From Zymoseptoria tritici IPO323 (lineage: Eukaryota; Ascomycota; Dothideomycetes; Mycosphaerellales; Mycosphaerellaceae): DNA of 64,000 nucleotides. The position numbers and the translations under genes were made by a program. Under the pieces are notes generated by a model. The model saw only the letters and a list, made by a program, of their open reading frames with translations, was not told the origin of the DNA and ran no database searches. Location of the stretch: the NCBI RefSeq assembly GCF_000219625.1, contig NC_018199.1, positions 310,001-374,000 of the forward strand. The letters run 5' to 3'. The stretch's first letter is position 1. Each line of letters opens with the position of its first letter. Positions 45,001-55,026 of the stretch are shown in pieces.

Positions 45001-47364
45001 GACATTGTCAAGTTCCGATAATGACCTCGTCAGATTTCGACGCCACGCAGCCCAAACCATTGCTGCCCTGCGAAGTAAAGAAGTCAGTGAAAATCCTCGG
45101 ATCATTCTTTGCGGAAGAGCACCCGAGGTGTAGACATACTTGCAACGGGCAAATCGGATCTTGAGCGAACCGGCGCCCTTGAAACTGTAGATATGGCTGA
45201 GAAACCTCCGGACTACAGGATGGCAATCGTTGTGGTGTCGTACGGGTTCGAGACCTCGAAGTCTGTAGTATCAAGCAGCGAAATGTCAGAAGACGCCGGT
45301 GTGTGGTGAATGAGGCGACACATGCCGGCAGTCGAGCCTTCACTCATGCTCCAGCCTTTTTCAACGACAACGGTGGATCTTCGCATCGGCAGCCTCGGGC
45401 CTTCAATGCCCGGCAGGCGACGAATGAGCCTCAATGAGCATTGTAGAGAATGGCATGCTGGGCTGTATGGCAGTATTGCTCCGAGCAGCCTTCTTGATGA
45501 TGTTTTGACGCAGTAATCGAGGCCTCTTTTCGAAGTCATAGTCAGCAGTGACGGTCGAAAGCGAGAGGGTACCCAATGTGTTCGAAAAGCGGCTTGCGGG
45601 ACATGGTTTAGAGTGCTCGTCGCTGCTGGCGATGTGGCCAATGAAGTGCAGAAGGTAGCAGCGTGCCCTTCGAATGTAGAGTCTCCCACGCATGTGACGG
45701 GTAGAAGTGGTTATAGGCACGACGCCAAAGTAGGGACGACGCCAAAGCCCGACCAACCTGTTCCGACAGAGATGAAGACATGAGATGGTCGTAAGCGAGC
45801 CTGAAGGAGGGCACTCGTCATCTCGCCTCATTGTGTTCGCCTGTCGTGCAGGTACGGAGACATGCCGCCGGAATGCAGCGGCCGATGCATTTTCCGTGTC
45901 CAGTCTTGTGTCGTTTGAATGAATCAATGACGGTAAACAAACAGGTCCTTGTGCAGTTGTTGAAGCCACTGTCACGTCGGCTGCCAGCTTTCCGGGTTCG
46001 ATCTGTGGCGGCATGCGTATACATCTCGGGTTCGGGCGGTCGCCAGTGACGAGGCCAACGCTCGCGGTCTTGCTGACGATCTTAGTGGCCGTTGCGGCGC
46101 ATACTGGAGTAATCAGTCACGGCGGCCTGGCACGTACAAGACTGGTAGCACACAATGCTGTCGATTGTTCGTATAGCCCGCGATGCTGTTGGAGTGGCAC
46201 AGTCCGGCTTGACCGATAAGACCACAACGAGGTCCACGAAGACCCGCGGATGGGGACAGGTCGTGCGCACTTCACATCGCCTTACCACGAAGCAGTGCAG
46301 GTGATAGTAAAATCGCAGCTCCGGCACAGCTGATGGAACTGGACGTTGATTTGCTGGCAGTGACGAGTCCAGCGCCGTGGAGAATAATCCCAGCCGAGCG
46401 CGGTGAGTCAAGGGTGGCTTTTGGCCATGCCAATGGAGATGATGGCCAGTAGAGATCTCGACGGTGGAGCGACTAACACTGGAAGCGGCGAAGGCAATTT
46501 TGTGTAGCCTGGAATGGTCTTCCAGACGTTCGGTCTTCATGTGACAGTGTCTCGAATTCCAGCGGGGTTTCGTGAGGCTGACGCTCTTACACCATCCACA
46601 TAGTGTCCGAGTGCACTGCACAAAGTGCCGGACGATCACGCAGTGGAACTCCACCGGATAGGTTTGTGGTCCGTAGCCGTCGTAGAGGGTCCTCGATATC
46701 TAGGACAGACAGACGCTAATAGCTCTTCGCTGTTCAGGAACAAGCAGTGATGGAATGCGTCCAGGAGCGGACAAATCCAGTGCCGATCGGAAACAAAACC
46801 AAGGTGGGAATCCGGGCGGTCGTGGGTTGTTAGTCGGCTGAGTCGGTCATCGGTAATGAAGAGGAGGCATCTTTGAACGAGTATGCTTCGCAACGTAGAG
46901 ATCAAGCAGGAGGCCGAGATTGCCAAAGAAGAAGCGGAGCACGCCGAGTTTGCGCTCGACGAGCACGACTTCCGCGCCGACCAATTCCTGATGTCTTTCT
47001 TGCCGTTAAGCGTCATTACCAGCACATTCAGTCTCGACAATGGACCAGTTGATCGCCGTCTCGTGGTGTGTCTCCGTGGTAGCTGCTGGTGTCTGGACTT
47101 ATCAAGAATCGGTGCACTGTCGCGAGTGAAAGGATGCGCCGCAGAGCGACTTACGCTGGACAATGGCCGGTGAAGGTAGACGATTCGCCTGGTAACTTCG
47201 TGGCTGTCGAGACACGCGCGGAATTCGGTGAGGCCGTGAAAGATGTTGTCGCGGCGATGCTGGCAAAGCAGCCGGCGAGGCGATCCCTGGCGCGTGGGCG
47301 ACGTAGCTTCCAAAAGACTTGGCAATCGGCGAAGGGGCAATACCCAATCGAGCTGAGAATTCAA
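45000..47364 (-). pseudogene. Fragmented coding tract, minus strand, unrecognised
   Basis: Protein-like blocks follow one another on the minus strand but in changing frames. They are CLLFITDDRLSRLTTHDRPD with WICPLLDAFHHCLFLNSEEL (46880-46690), ELRFYYHLHCFVVRR (about 46300), LVGLWRRPYFGVVPITTSTR (45750-45690), TTDFEVSNPYDTTTIAIL (about 45270-45215), and FAQDPICPLQVCLHLGCSSA (45170-45100). A plus-strand piece at 46883-47030 (IKQEAEIAKEEAEHAEFALD) overlaps. Introns may explain part of this, but several junctions lack GT/AG in phase. Best read as one or two decaying genes of an unknown family. Confidence 0.38.
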
Positions 47365-47560
47365 AGGTGTTGCGAGTGGTGGTGGCGCGAGGTTCTCATG
47401 GCTTTGGTCTTGTAGTCGCAGAGGCCGATGCCGAAGTTTTTGACGACCGCGGTTGTCTTGCTCTTGCTTAGCGTTGCCGGTGGCAGGGAGAACGAGTGTT
47501 GATAAGGGCTGGCTCGGTTGAAAGAGGCCAGTGAGGACTGGCTCGGTCCATGAAGGCTGG

Positions 47561-49106
47561 CTAGGGCTGCGGGTGTCGAAAGTGGTAAAGGCTCGGTAGG
47601 CGGCTCGGTGGATGGTTCGGTAGCGGCGTGTGAAGTTTGGCCGGGTCTGGTATTTGTGCTGTGCCGGCCGCAGCTTGCATTTCGGCGTCCATGTATCCGA
47701 GATGCGCCAGCGGGACAGGAGCAGGCTCAGGTTCGGCCGGTGTAGCCGCGCATTGCTCTTGTGATACCTTCATGATGTGTGCGACTGCTCGGTAGATGGC
47801 CCTGTGCCGCGCCGCGTGGTTCTCCTTTCTTTGAGCGTCGAGCTGATTTCGAACTTCGAAGGATATGCCTCCCAGCTGATCTGGTACAGATGGCAATGAG
47901 ATCATTGGCGAATTTGGCCATTGCAGAGTAGTCGAATTGAAGAGCTTGAACGTTGAAGCTGTTGATACTGTAGCTGAGACGGCCGTCAGTCAATGCGCCA
48001 TGATGTTGAGCCTGACATGGTACTCTTACAAGAGTTTGAGCGCGTCTGCGCGGACTTCTTTGCAGGTATTCAGCAGCGGTGAACGACGGTAGCCGCTCGC
48101 AGTAACCTCGATCCGGGGCGGGTCGTACATGGCAAGTGTGTAGACCTAGATCCTCAATTCCGGCGGTGAGGGGGCCGAAAAGCTGGTCAAGTGTGTCGCT
48201 GAGGGTGGCGAAGTTGCTGGTAGAGCGTGTGGAGGTCGAGGTCATGTCACAGAGCTGGTGAGGCTTGTGAGGAGCATGAAGGCGCACGCAGCCAGCGCAG
48301 GTGACGCAAAAGGTGTATTGTATGAGAGGTTTGGAGGTTTTATTGTTCATGCTCTTGCCCTTGCGCTTGCTCTTGACGCAAGTGGTGGACGGTGGGTGAT
48401 CACGCAGTGGATAGCATGGCCGTGATCGGTCAAGGGCCATGGCCACGATCGGCCAAGGCAAAGTCCATGGCGCCGGACACAGGGCGGTGCTGCTGCCGGC
48501 TGTCGAGACGGTGATGGCTGCACTGACGGCAGTTTTCGAGGATGCCGTCGTATGGAGACTGGTGGTAAAGGTCGTGAAGTCGCTTTTGAAGGCGCACACG
48601 CTTGTCCTGCCTGTTACAAGAGCCTGCTCGTCGTTGGAACGGACCCGCAAAAGCTCCAGCTGCTGCGGCCACGACTCAAGTTCAGCTGCACGTGGCGGCG
48701 ATCCGTTCAAAGACGCAATCCATGACCGAGTCGTAGATCGTGCGAGGCCAATTCTGCCTCTATGGATATCCGTCTCCCAACTCTTCGTAGCCGTATGCGG
48801 CTGTGAGCATGGTCGAGAACTGCTTGGCGCAAAATGCGAGGCGAAGGGTCCCTCTTGGTGGTTATGGAGAGGCCAGAGGGCGTGACCAGAAGGACTCTGT
48901 AGGATTCTGGCGATGGTTTTGTCGTCGACTATAGAGGCGGTGACCTTGCTTTGGTGAATGATAAGGATGGTACGAAGGCGGCGGCCGAAGAACGAGGAGC
49001 GGAGTTGAGCCGCCCTGAAGGTGTTCGTTGCTGCGAGAAGCCAGGCGTGTTGCAGATTGTACGGGAGCGGGGAGGTCAACCTGCACGATTTCCCTCTAAA
49101 TTGCAA
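47561..49106 (-). CDS. Hypothetical protein with long open frame, possibly broken at the 3' side
   Basis: From ATG 49106 an open frame of 459 codons runs to 47727, too long to expect by chance. The part DMTSTSTRSTSNFATLSDTL, then LFGPLTAGIEDLGLHTCHV, is clearly protein-like. After ERLPSFTAAEYLQRSPRRRA a GTAAGA donor near 48030 and a CTCAG acceptor near 47974 would remove 57 nt. Downstream the best frame (EVRNQLDAQRKENHAARHRA, VSQEQCAATPAEPEPAPV, to 47561) is one base off from the spliced frame. An alternative short start ATG lies at about 48246. No domain was recognised. It may be a real gene with an extra intron or a recently frameshifted one. Confidence 0.45.
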
Positions 49107-49181
49107 TGAAATCCATCAATATCAACATCAAATATTGAATAAATAACACGAGAAATAAAGACTCTGTAGAGCGGTTCTGAT

Positions 49182-49748
49182 AGTCTCAGTTCCTCAGTCC
49201 ACGCCCAGTTAGCGCGGTTTCGACGCCTACTGTTCATGGTCTGAGGGTCCGAACGCCGAATTTGGGAGATAGAGCGCAGCATTAGTATAGAATTTACACC
49301 TTAATAAAGCGCAGCATCGTTTCGGCCCCAAACACGAGAACGTAACAACGAAACTAGTTATTAAAAATCCGGCACTGTAACTTTGTAGAGCTAAGTCTTG
49401 CGATTCGAACGGTGTATTAATTATTTAAATCCGACGCTAAACGAAAGCTGTAATAGAGCTCGCGCAAATTCTTCGGAATTCTAATTTGTTAGGCGAAAAA
49501 CAGGAAAATGCGAGCTCTATTAGGGCACGCAAAACACACTTAAATTTTCTATGCGATACGCCGTTCGAATCGCAAGACTCGGCTCTACAAAGTTACAGTG
49601 CCGGATTTTTGAAAAAGGTCGTTGTTGTTGCGCTGTCGCGTGCTGCGCTGCATCTCCCAAAATCCGGCTTAGGCCCTCAGACCCTCTCAGGCGAGGCGCT
49701 CGAAGAGGTTAGTGCTCGCTGGCTGAGAGTGGTCTGTGCTTCTGAGAC
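49182..49748. mobile_element. TA-flanked foldback element (Tc1/mariner-like MITE), 567 bp
   Basis: The element starts GTCTCAG and ends CTGAGAC and is flanked on both sides by TA. TA is the target duplication made by Tc1/mariner (including pogo/Fot1) transposases. The inverted repeat extends inward with gaps: CAGtCCACgCcCAG on the left pairs with CAGaCCACtCtCAG on the right. The inner arms are almost perfect over AATCCGGCACTGTAACTTTG and TCTTGCGATTCGAACGG, and AGAGCTCGC/GCGAGCTCT meets near the centre. It has no coding capacity. It separates the gene at 47.6-49.1 kb from the small membrane protein at 50 kb. Confidence 0.75.
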
Positions 49749-49788
49749 TACGGTTCTGATCCACAGGGCATGAGATAGATCCAGCTTC

Positions 49789-49833
49789 ATCAACCCATCC
49801 ATCCATCCATCCATCCATACATCCATTCATCCG
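49789..49833 (+). repeat. (CATC)n microsatellite
   Basis: Ten or so CATC units with two substitutions, 40 bp beyond the foldback element. Confidence 0.95.
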
Positions 49834-49971
49834 ACTGCTCCATAATGGACAAGGTACCTAGACAGCGTTCCTGTCCCTCCCAACCTTCTCGCCGAGAGCA
49901 TCCATCACAACACATACACTCTCAGCAATGCAAACCATCTGGCATTCTTCCGTCGATATGCTGTCCCTGGG

Positions 49972-50373
49972 TTATGCGCTCTTCAGGTGTTGATGTCCAG
50001 CTCCCGTCTCACGTGCACAAACCGGCTTAACGACCGAGGCCGTCGTATAGATTCGAAACTCGCGTCCTCTCTCGTCCGTGCTCGTGGCACATTGCGCCCG
50101 GGAAAAGGTACCGGTGGTGATGGAGCCAGAAGGACAAGGCGTGCTGTGATGGGTCTCGCTTGGTCTCCCCATACCACTCATTCGACAGGCCAGAAACACA
50201 ATGGCGACCGCCAGGAAGATCAGGAAAGTGTTCCTGACAAGTCGCTGAAGCGGCTGCATCGGCTGCATGGTGGTGGATTTTCTGATTGGAGTCTGAGTCT
50301 GACGATGGAAGGAATGGAGGGACACTGATGTGGTGGAACATTTAGAGGCGTCCCTTTCAACCATGGCAAGCAC
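49972..50373 (-). CDS. Possible small single-pass membrane protein, 133 aa
   Basis: The minus-strand frame has ATG at 50373 and a second at 50268 (MQPMQPLQRLVR). A helix NTFLIFLAVAIVFLACRMSG lies directly after the basic segment following the second ATG. This gives a typical signal-anchor (type II) layout with a 75-residue exterior or lumenal tail containing four Cys. The second ATG makes a 98-aa protein. No family was recognised. The neighbour at 50546 starts on the other strand 170 bp away, so the two would share a divergent promoter. Confidence 0.42.
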   Translation of the reverse strand: MLAMVERDASKCSTTSVSLHSFHRQTQTPIRKSTTMQPMQPLQRLVRNTFLIFLAVAIVFLACRMSGMGRPSETHHSTPCPSGSITTGTFSRAQCATSTDERGREFRIYTTASVVKPVCARETGAGHQHLKSA

Positions 50374-50545
50374 ACCGCTGCCGGAAGAGCAAACATTTCT
50401 GGAACAGCCGCGAAGAAGATGGATGGGGTCCGGGACCTGCAGAGACGCGAGGTGCTACCACGTCTGGTTTCTTTGTGTAACGAGCATACATACATGCTCG
50501 TAACGCGAGGCAAACACGCTTTCCTGACCGCGAATTTGGTGGTGG

Positions 50546-51856
50546 ATGACTTCTTCCATCCCGTCGTCCGTACATGACATCGATCAAAGGACAGAGGCTT
50601 CCCAAAATTTCGCGACCGAACGCAAATCGACATACTTGGTCAGAACCAGGAATCCTCTGCCATCCAGCCAAGTCATGGACACCGATCAAGGCCGCGCTCG
50701 CAAGGAGCCCAAAGAGCACACCCGACTTTACAGGGAGTTGTTGGATGCCATTGAAGGAAGCAAAGAGACCAGTACCCTTGAGACTGTTTCCGCACTGTTT
50801 CCCAATCTCACGGTGAAGGCTGAGCCGGAGGACGAGACAAAGACATCCAGCCAAGTCATGGACACTGATCAAGGCCGCCCTCGCAAGGAGCCCAAAGAGA
50901 ACACCCGACTTTACAAGGAGGTGTTGGATGCCGTTGAAGGAAGCAAAGAGACCAGCACCCTTGAAACTGTTACCGCACTGTTTCCCAATCTCACGGTGAC
51001 GGCTGAGCTGGAGGACGAGACAAAGACCAGTTCCCATGTTACTCCAACGAACGGTCTTGATCGAACTGCATCCAGTCCGCCACGGGAAGTATCATCCAAA
51101 AAGATGCATGTCTTCGGAAGTGAGCCGAGCAAACCTGCTCACTACACTCCGCCAACGTCCCGTCTGAATAAGAATGAGAGTCGCGAGGTGGGTGCTCAGC
51201 ACAAAGAAGAGCCGTCGAGCTTGTTTCGTGCTCCTTCGCCAAGCTACCCGATGCTACCGCGGCCGGCGAACAGCAAGATGGAGTCCGACCGTCCAAGCAC
51301 GACCCAAGGTTACCGGAGCCTGGATTACAGCACAAAGTCATCGCGGCCAGCCAAAAGTAAGATGGAGTCCGACAGTCCAAGCATGACCCAAGGTCACCGG
51401 AGCCTAGATTACAGCACAAAGTCATCGCTGCCAGCCAAAAGTAAGATGGAGTCCGACCGTCCAAGCACGACCCAAGGTCACCGCAGCCTGGATCAGTATC
51501 CCAGCACACAGTTATCGCAGCTAGCCTACAGCGAGATGGAGGTCAAGGCTCCATCCAAGAACGTGTTCGCCATCGAGGATTGGTACAAAGGGGTGGCTCG
51601 CACTACAACTCCGTCCGCCGGGGCTGTAGTGCCATTATTCAACCCCACGCTACCCTCGCAGCGAACCACACGCAAGTCGGTGGCCTTTAAATCTCCCGCG
51701 AGCGTGACTCCCTCCTCCCCTGGCAACCTGTTCACCAGTCACAACGAGAATCGCCAGACTCCGTTCCAGCAGCCGAACGCGGAGTCGACTATTAGCAAGC
51801 TCGTAAGCGGTGAAAAGGGAGATGACGGTGCTGATGGCAGTGAAGATGCTCCGTAA
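50546..51856 (+). CDS. Repeat-containing, probably disordered protein, 436 aa
   Basis: An intact single frame starts at ATG 50546. Residues about 40-165 are two copies of a 61-aa module (SSQVMDTDQGR...TRLYRELLDAIEGSKETSTL...ALFPNLTVKAE), each probably a short helix pair. Residues about 240-325 are three copies of a 28-aa module (AKSKMESDRPSTTQGHRSLD). The end contains IEDWYKGVARTT and a Ser/Pro-rich, basic tail. The module copies differ mainly at silent or conservative positions, which supports coding. No membrane helix, signal peptide or catalytic motif is seen. The KETS/LYKE module could be a binding peptide. No family was recognised. Confidence 0.75.
   Translation: MTSSIPSSVHDIDQRTEASQNFATERKSTYLVRTRNPLPSSQVMDTDQGRARKEPKEHTRLYRELLDAIEGSKETSTLETVSALFPNLTVKAEPEDETKTSSQVMDTDQGRPRKEPKENTRLYKEVLDAVEGSKETSTLETVTALFPNLTVTAELEDETKTSSHVTPTNGLDRTASSPPREVSSKKMHVFGSEPSKPAHYTPPTSRLNKNESREVGAQHKEEPSSLFRAPSPSYPMLPRPANSKMESDRPSTTQGYRSLDYSTKSSRPAKSKMESDSPSMTQGHRSLDYSTKSSLPAKSKMESDRPSTTQGHRSLDQYPSTQLSQLAYSEMEVKAPSKNVFAIEDWYKGVARTTTPSAGAVVPLFNPTLPSQRTTRKSVAFKSPASVTPSSPGNLFTSHNENRQTPFQQPNAESTISKLVSGEKGDDGADGSEDAP
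50665..51030 (+). repeat. Two 183-bp coding repeats
   Basis: Direct copies start at the CCAGCCAAGTCATGGACAC motif at about 50665 and 50848. They encode the 61-aa module and are about 90% identical. Confidence 0.88.
51255..51500 (+). repeat. Three 84-bp coding repeats
   Basis: Tandem copies encode the 28-aa KMESDRPSTTQG module. Copies are over 85% identical to each other. Confidence 0.88.
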
Positions 51857-52353
51857 GGCCGGATCCGCAAGAGTTTTGGGAAGGTCGGTAGAGGGTTCAG
51901 CAAGGTCATGGTACGACGTGGTTGAAGGTGCCCATGCAGCGAATCTTTTCTCCCTGGTGGAGGTTGTGGGCCAGGTAATTGGCCAGTGATCAGAGTTTCG
52001 GGCGAGAGAACTTTTTCTTGAATGAATGGGATCCTAAGGATTGAGAAGCAAGAGACGCAAGAAGCGCGAAGAGTCGTTGCTTTTTTCCAATGACATACAA
52101 ATTCATGGAGCCTCATGTGACGCTCTCGTCCCACCATCCCCAAATCTTCATCTTGCGAAGGGCCTCCCTCGCAATTAAAGAAGCTTGCGCCCAACTCGAC
52201 GCATACAATGATCACTCCCACACTCGCGCTGGCCGCACATTGCGACTTATGCATACACCTCCGCGCTGCCCTCCGACTCTGTCTCCTTGCCATCAAACCC
52301 TCCATCGAAGAACACCGCGGCGATTCCGCGCACTCGTTGATTCCCTGCCCTCC
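51857..52353. other. Intergenic stretch, nothing recognised
   Basis: About 500 bp between the convergent ends of the repeat gene (+) and the next minus-strand gene. It holds weak frames only, without domains. Confidence 0.5.
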
Positions 52354-52924
52354 TCATGGTGTGAATGTCACTCGCTCGTAGCAGCCGTATCCGGCCATTG
52401 GGTAGCTTCGTTGGCCCGAGTTTTTCGTGCGCGATCCAGGTCGGCCATGGTGGCGAGATACCAGCCGGTCCGTCTTGGGTGTGGTGCGGAGGATTGATAG
52501 ACGAGGGGTGGTGGGAGATGGGTAGTCGTCGTCGTAACGCTCTGGATCTTGCTTGATGTTTGCTTCTTGCGCGATAATCTCTTCTTGCTCGGTGGGTTCT
52601 TCTTGCTCGATATGTCCTTCCTGCTTGATGCTGGGTGATCGCTGGTCGGCCTCTCGCTGGGGGTGGAATTCGAGGTGAGTAGGAGAGTCGGTGCTCATTT
52701 GGTGGAAAGCGGCCAGTACCTCCTCGGGCAACTCGGCTGGTGGAACAGGAACAGGCATGCTGATATGGTGTGTGAGATGTGTGTGTGTATGCAGCAGTGA
52801 ATGGAGGATGCCACTCAAGTTGACTTACTTGTACCGGAGGAATCGTCGTGACCGCTCAACGGAGATGCTCATGCCCATGATGTCGTGTTCGGACAGCACA
52901 CTCGGGTCAACCTTGGCCCACCTG
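52354..52924 (-). CDS. Hypothetical protein, two visible exons, 5' end unclear
   Basis: The last exon is 52759-52354, starting MPVPVPPAELPEEVLAAFHQ, with a QEEPTEQEEIIAQEANIKQ acidic stretch and an SRHHGRPGSRTKN basic stretch. The intron 52828-52760 (69 nt, GTAAGT...ATATCAG) is in phase with an upstream exon ending EHDIMGMSISVERSRRFLRY. The first good ATG is at 52878, giving 151 aa. The preceding codons RWAKVDPSVLS look coding too, and CACAG just before them looks like an acceptor. Further up, MFNSEECKWAW...RLVDEG ends at a GTGAGT only 19 nt before that acceptor, too short for an intron. So the 5' part may be broken. No domain was recognised. Confidence 0.5.
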
Positions 52925-52999
52925 TGATTCTACTACTCACCCAGAACGTGTCCTCCACCAGCACTACTCCCCACTCCCTCATCCACCAGTCGCAGTGTC

Positions 53000-53700
53000 A
53001 GTCTCGCAGGTTCCCACTCCCACTCCCGCGCCCACGCCCACGCCCACTTGCACTCCTCAGAGTTAAACATGTCATGACCCCGCATGCATGAGCGTGAACG
53101 GACCTGCAGCTCCCAGCTTTGGGTTCGTTAAAAGTGTGCACCTCACAATTTCCTTGCAACGAAGTGATCGCAGCGCCGACCCCACCCGGAAGTTGCTCAC
53201 CCAGCCAGAAGCATGATTGAAAATGATGACGGAGGCGGAGGGTTTGGCCTGGACAAGCTTGAGGTGGTTCTGAAGCGGAGAGCGAGTGATGCTTCTCCGG
53301 ATGACTTGAAGACGGAAGTGGAAGATCAACCCATGGCGATGAATCGCAGGCAGCAGTGGTGGAAGAAGGGAACTTATTCATGATCAACAACCGCATCAGA
53401 TGTTTCAGAAAGTCGTTCATCCAGCTTGAAATAGATTCCAGAGGTTCCCGCTACCTCATCCCAAGTCCATTGCCCTCGACTGCGACTCGGTATTTCAATA
53501 CCCAACCGCGTTGCATGTCAGCTTGACGACTCACAATTCCTTTGCCGTACATCATGCAAAGTGTGGGACCCAACGCTTAAGCCAACCCTCCAGTACGCAT
53601 CTCCAGATCTTGCATGTACCAGTCCACATTGGCCCGCCTCGTTCAAATCACCCTGGAGAATACCCAGCTCTTCCAACTCAGTCGCTCACCGCTCGCCCTT
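53000..53700. other. Stretch without a convincing gene
   Basis: Overlapping frames on both strands (for example 52998-53420 on the minus strand) show no domain. A CCCACTCCCACTCCC run lies at about 53010-53045. Confidence 0.4.
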
Positions 53701-53707
53701 GTTAGTA

Positions 53708-54189
53708 TCAAACTCCTTCACGTTTCAGGCTCTCCCTCCACAGGTCTGTCGAAGCGCCGACAGCGGAGGATTGGAGCTGACGCAAGCCGATACCTCGGGT
53801 AGAGTGTGAAGACTGCTGGTGGAGCGGCAAAGTGAGCCGTGCGTAGTCCGTGCATGGCGAGGAGGTCGTAGTGCGCAGAATTGGATACGTGTAGAAATTG
53901 GAGACGAGGGACTCGTCTTCGATGGGGGTGATGGCGCCATATTGATGGGCTCTCGACCGCGGAGAGACTGGGCGTACCAAGTGGGGCCGCAGATGTAGAA
54001 TAGAGAGTAGAGACCAGCGCAGCGGAGTTTGTTTTCAATAGAACTATTCACAATTGGTTCTGCCAATGTGGACTGGACTCTACCGCTCACCCCCGGGCAT
54101 GGGACTCGACGCATGTCCAGCGAATTCGAAGCCGACCATAGGTCTACCAATTGGAACTCTCTGGCCCGCCTGTACAGGAATGTCGTCAC
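53708..54189 (-). pseudogene. Frameshifted coding fragment, unrecognised
   Basis: On the minus strand, NKLRCAGLYSLFYICGPTWY (about 54020-53960) is followed, in another frame, by QYGAITPIEDESLVSNFYTY (53945-53885) and CTDYARLTLPLHQQSSHST. These read as one continuous protein with a frame change between them and no splice sites. The rest of the gene is not visible. Confidence 0.35.
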
Positions 54190-54355
54190 GACACTGCAGC
54201 CTCACAAGGAGAAGACACCGACGACTCTGTGCTTCACGACATGGACCACTTCAAGCAGAAGCCACTTGTCGGCGTTAGCGAAACCGTCACCTCCTCCCCA
54301 AGCGTAGAACCGGCGGATCATGTCGAACATCAGGCACATAGGCAGTCTCCATGAG
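54190..54355 (+). pseudogene. Second Cdc7-like N-terminal fragment
   Basis: The plus-strand frame reads GEDTDDSVLHDMDHFKQKPL. The DNA of the DDSVLHDMD box agrees at 26 of about 30 positions with the two boxes at 32.1-32.2 kb. The following sequence diverges at once and contains no Gly-rich loop. It is a second, shorter relic of the same acidic N-terminal region. Confidence 0.5.
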
Positions 54356-54508
54356 CCAGTCGATCCTCTGATCGTGAAACAGTGTGTGCATCGACGACAT
54401 CTCCCACCACCGACGTCGACATCGACCTTTTTCCTTCCAACTTCCACGGACTCCTCTTCTAATCACCGACTTTCCTCGGATTATCTACGTTCGCCGTACC
54501 TCAACAGC

Positions 54509-54811
54509 ATGTCGACGGCTGAGTCCGCGGCGTTGCATCTTTCTCATGTCCTCAATCGTGCTGACCGACAACGACAGCCCTCGGAAGGTGTGAGAGATGA
54601 CGATGAGGGCTTCGTCGTTGCGTCACATCGTTTCCCTCGACGCCGCCACCAACCTGGTCACATTCGACCAGCAAGCCGCACATCTCCGGAACTATCAAGG
54701 CCAGGAACTCGACTAAGCACGGAAAGATGGAACGAGAGAACAGAGCTGGTTTCAGGTGGTATTCGTGCTCCCGCTTTGGCTGTTGACGCGACGCTTACGA
54801 GAGCAATATAA
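54509..54811 (+). CDS. Possible small protein, frame uncertain
   Basis: The frame from ATG 54509 (MSTAESAALHLSHVLNRADR) gives 100 aa. From about 54600 another frame is more protein-like (ASSLRHIVSLDAATNLVTFD then QQAAHLRNYQGQELD and a stop at 54714). A splice or a frameshift between the two would make a helical protein of about 65-70 residues. No family was recognised. Confidence 0.28.
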   Translation: MSTAESAALHLSHVLNRADRQRQPSEGVRDDDEGFVVASHRFPRRRHQPGHIRPASRTSPELSRPGTRLSTERWNERTELVSGGIRAPALAVDATLTRAI

Positions 54812-55026
54812 GGGATGTCGGTGGATGCAATAGAAGCATGCCCAAGGTTGACGGATGAAGGGACCTCGATTGAAAAGAATAGAAAGTAAAGTGACCAAAA
54901 AGGGATGCACCGTCTTCTTCCCAAGGCACCGATAACTCGATATTAGTTACAGTCCACCATGAGCGTTTCCTCAATCTTCGACTCCAGACAACTCATTGCT
55001 CGAACACTACACTCTGCAAAACCCCA

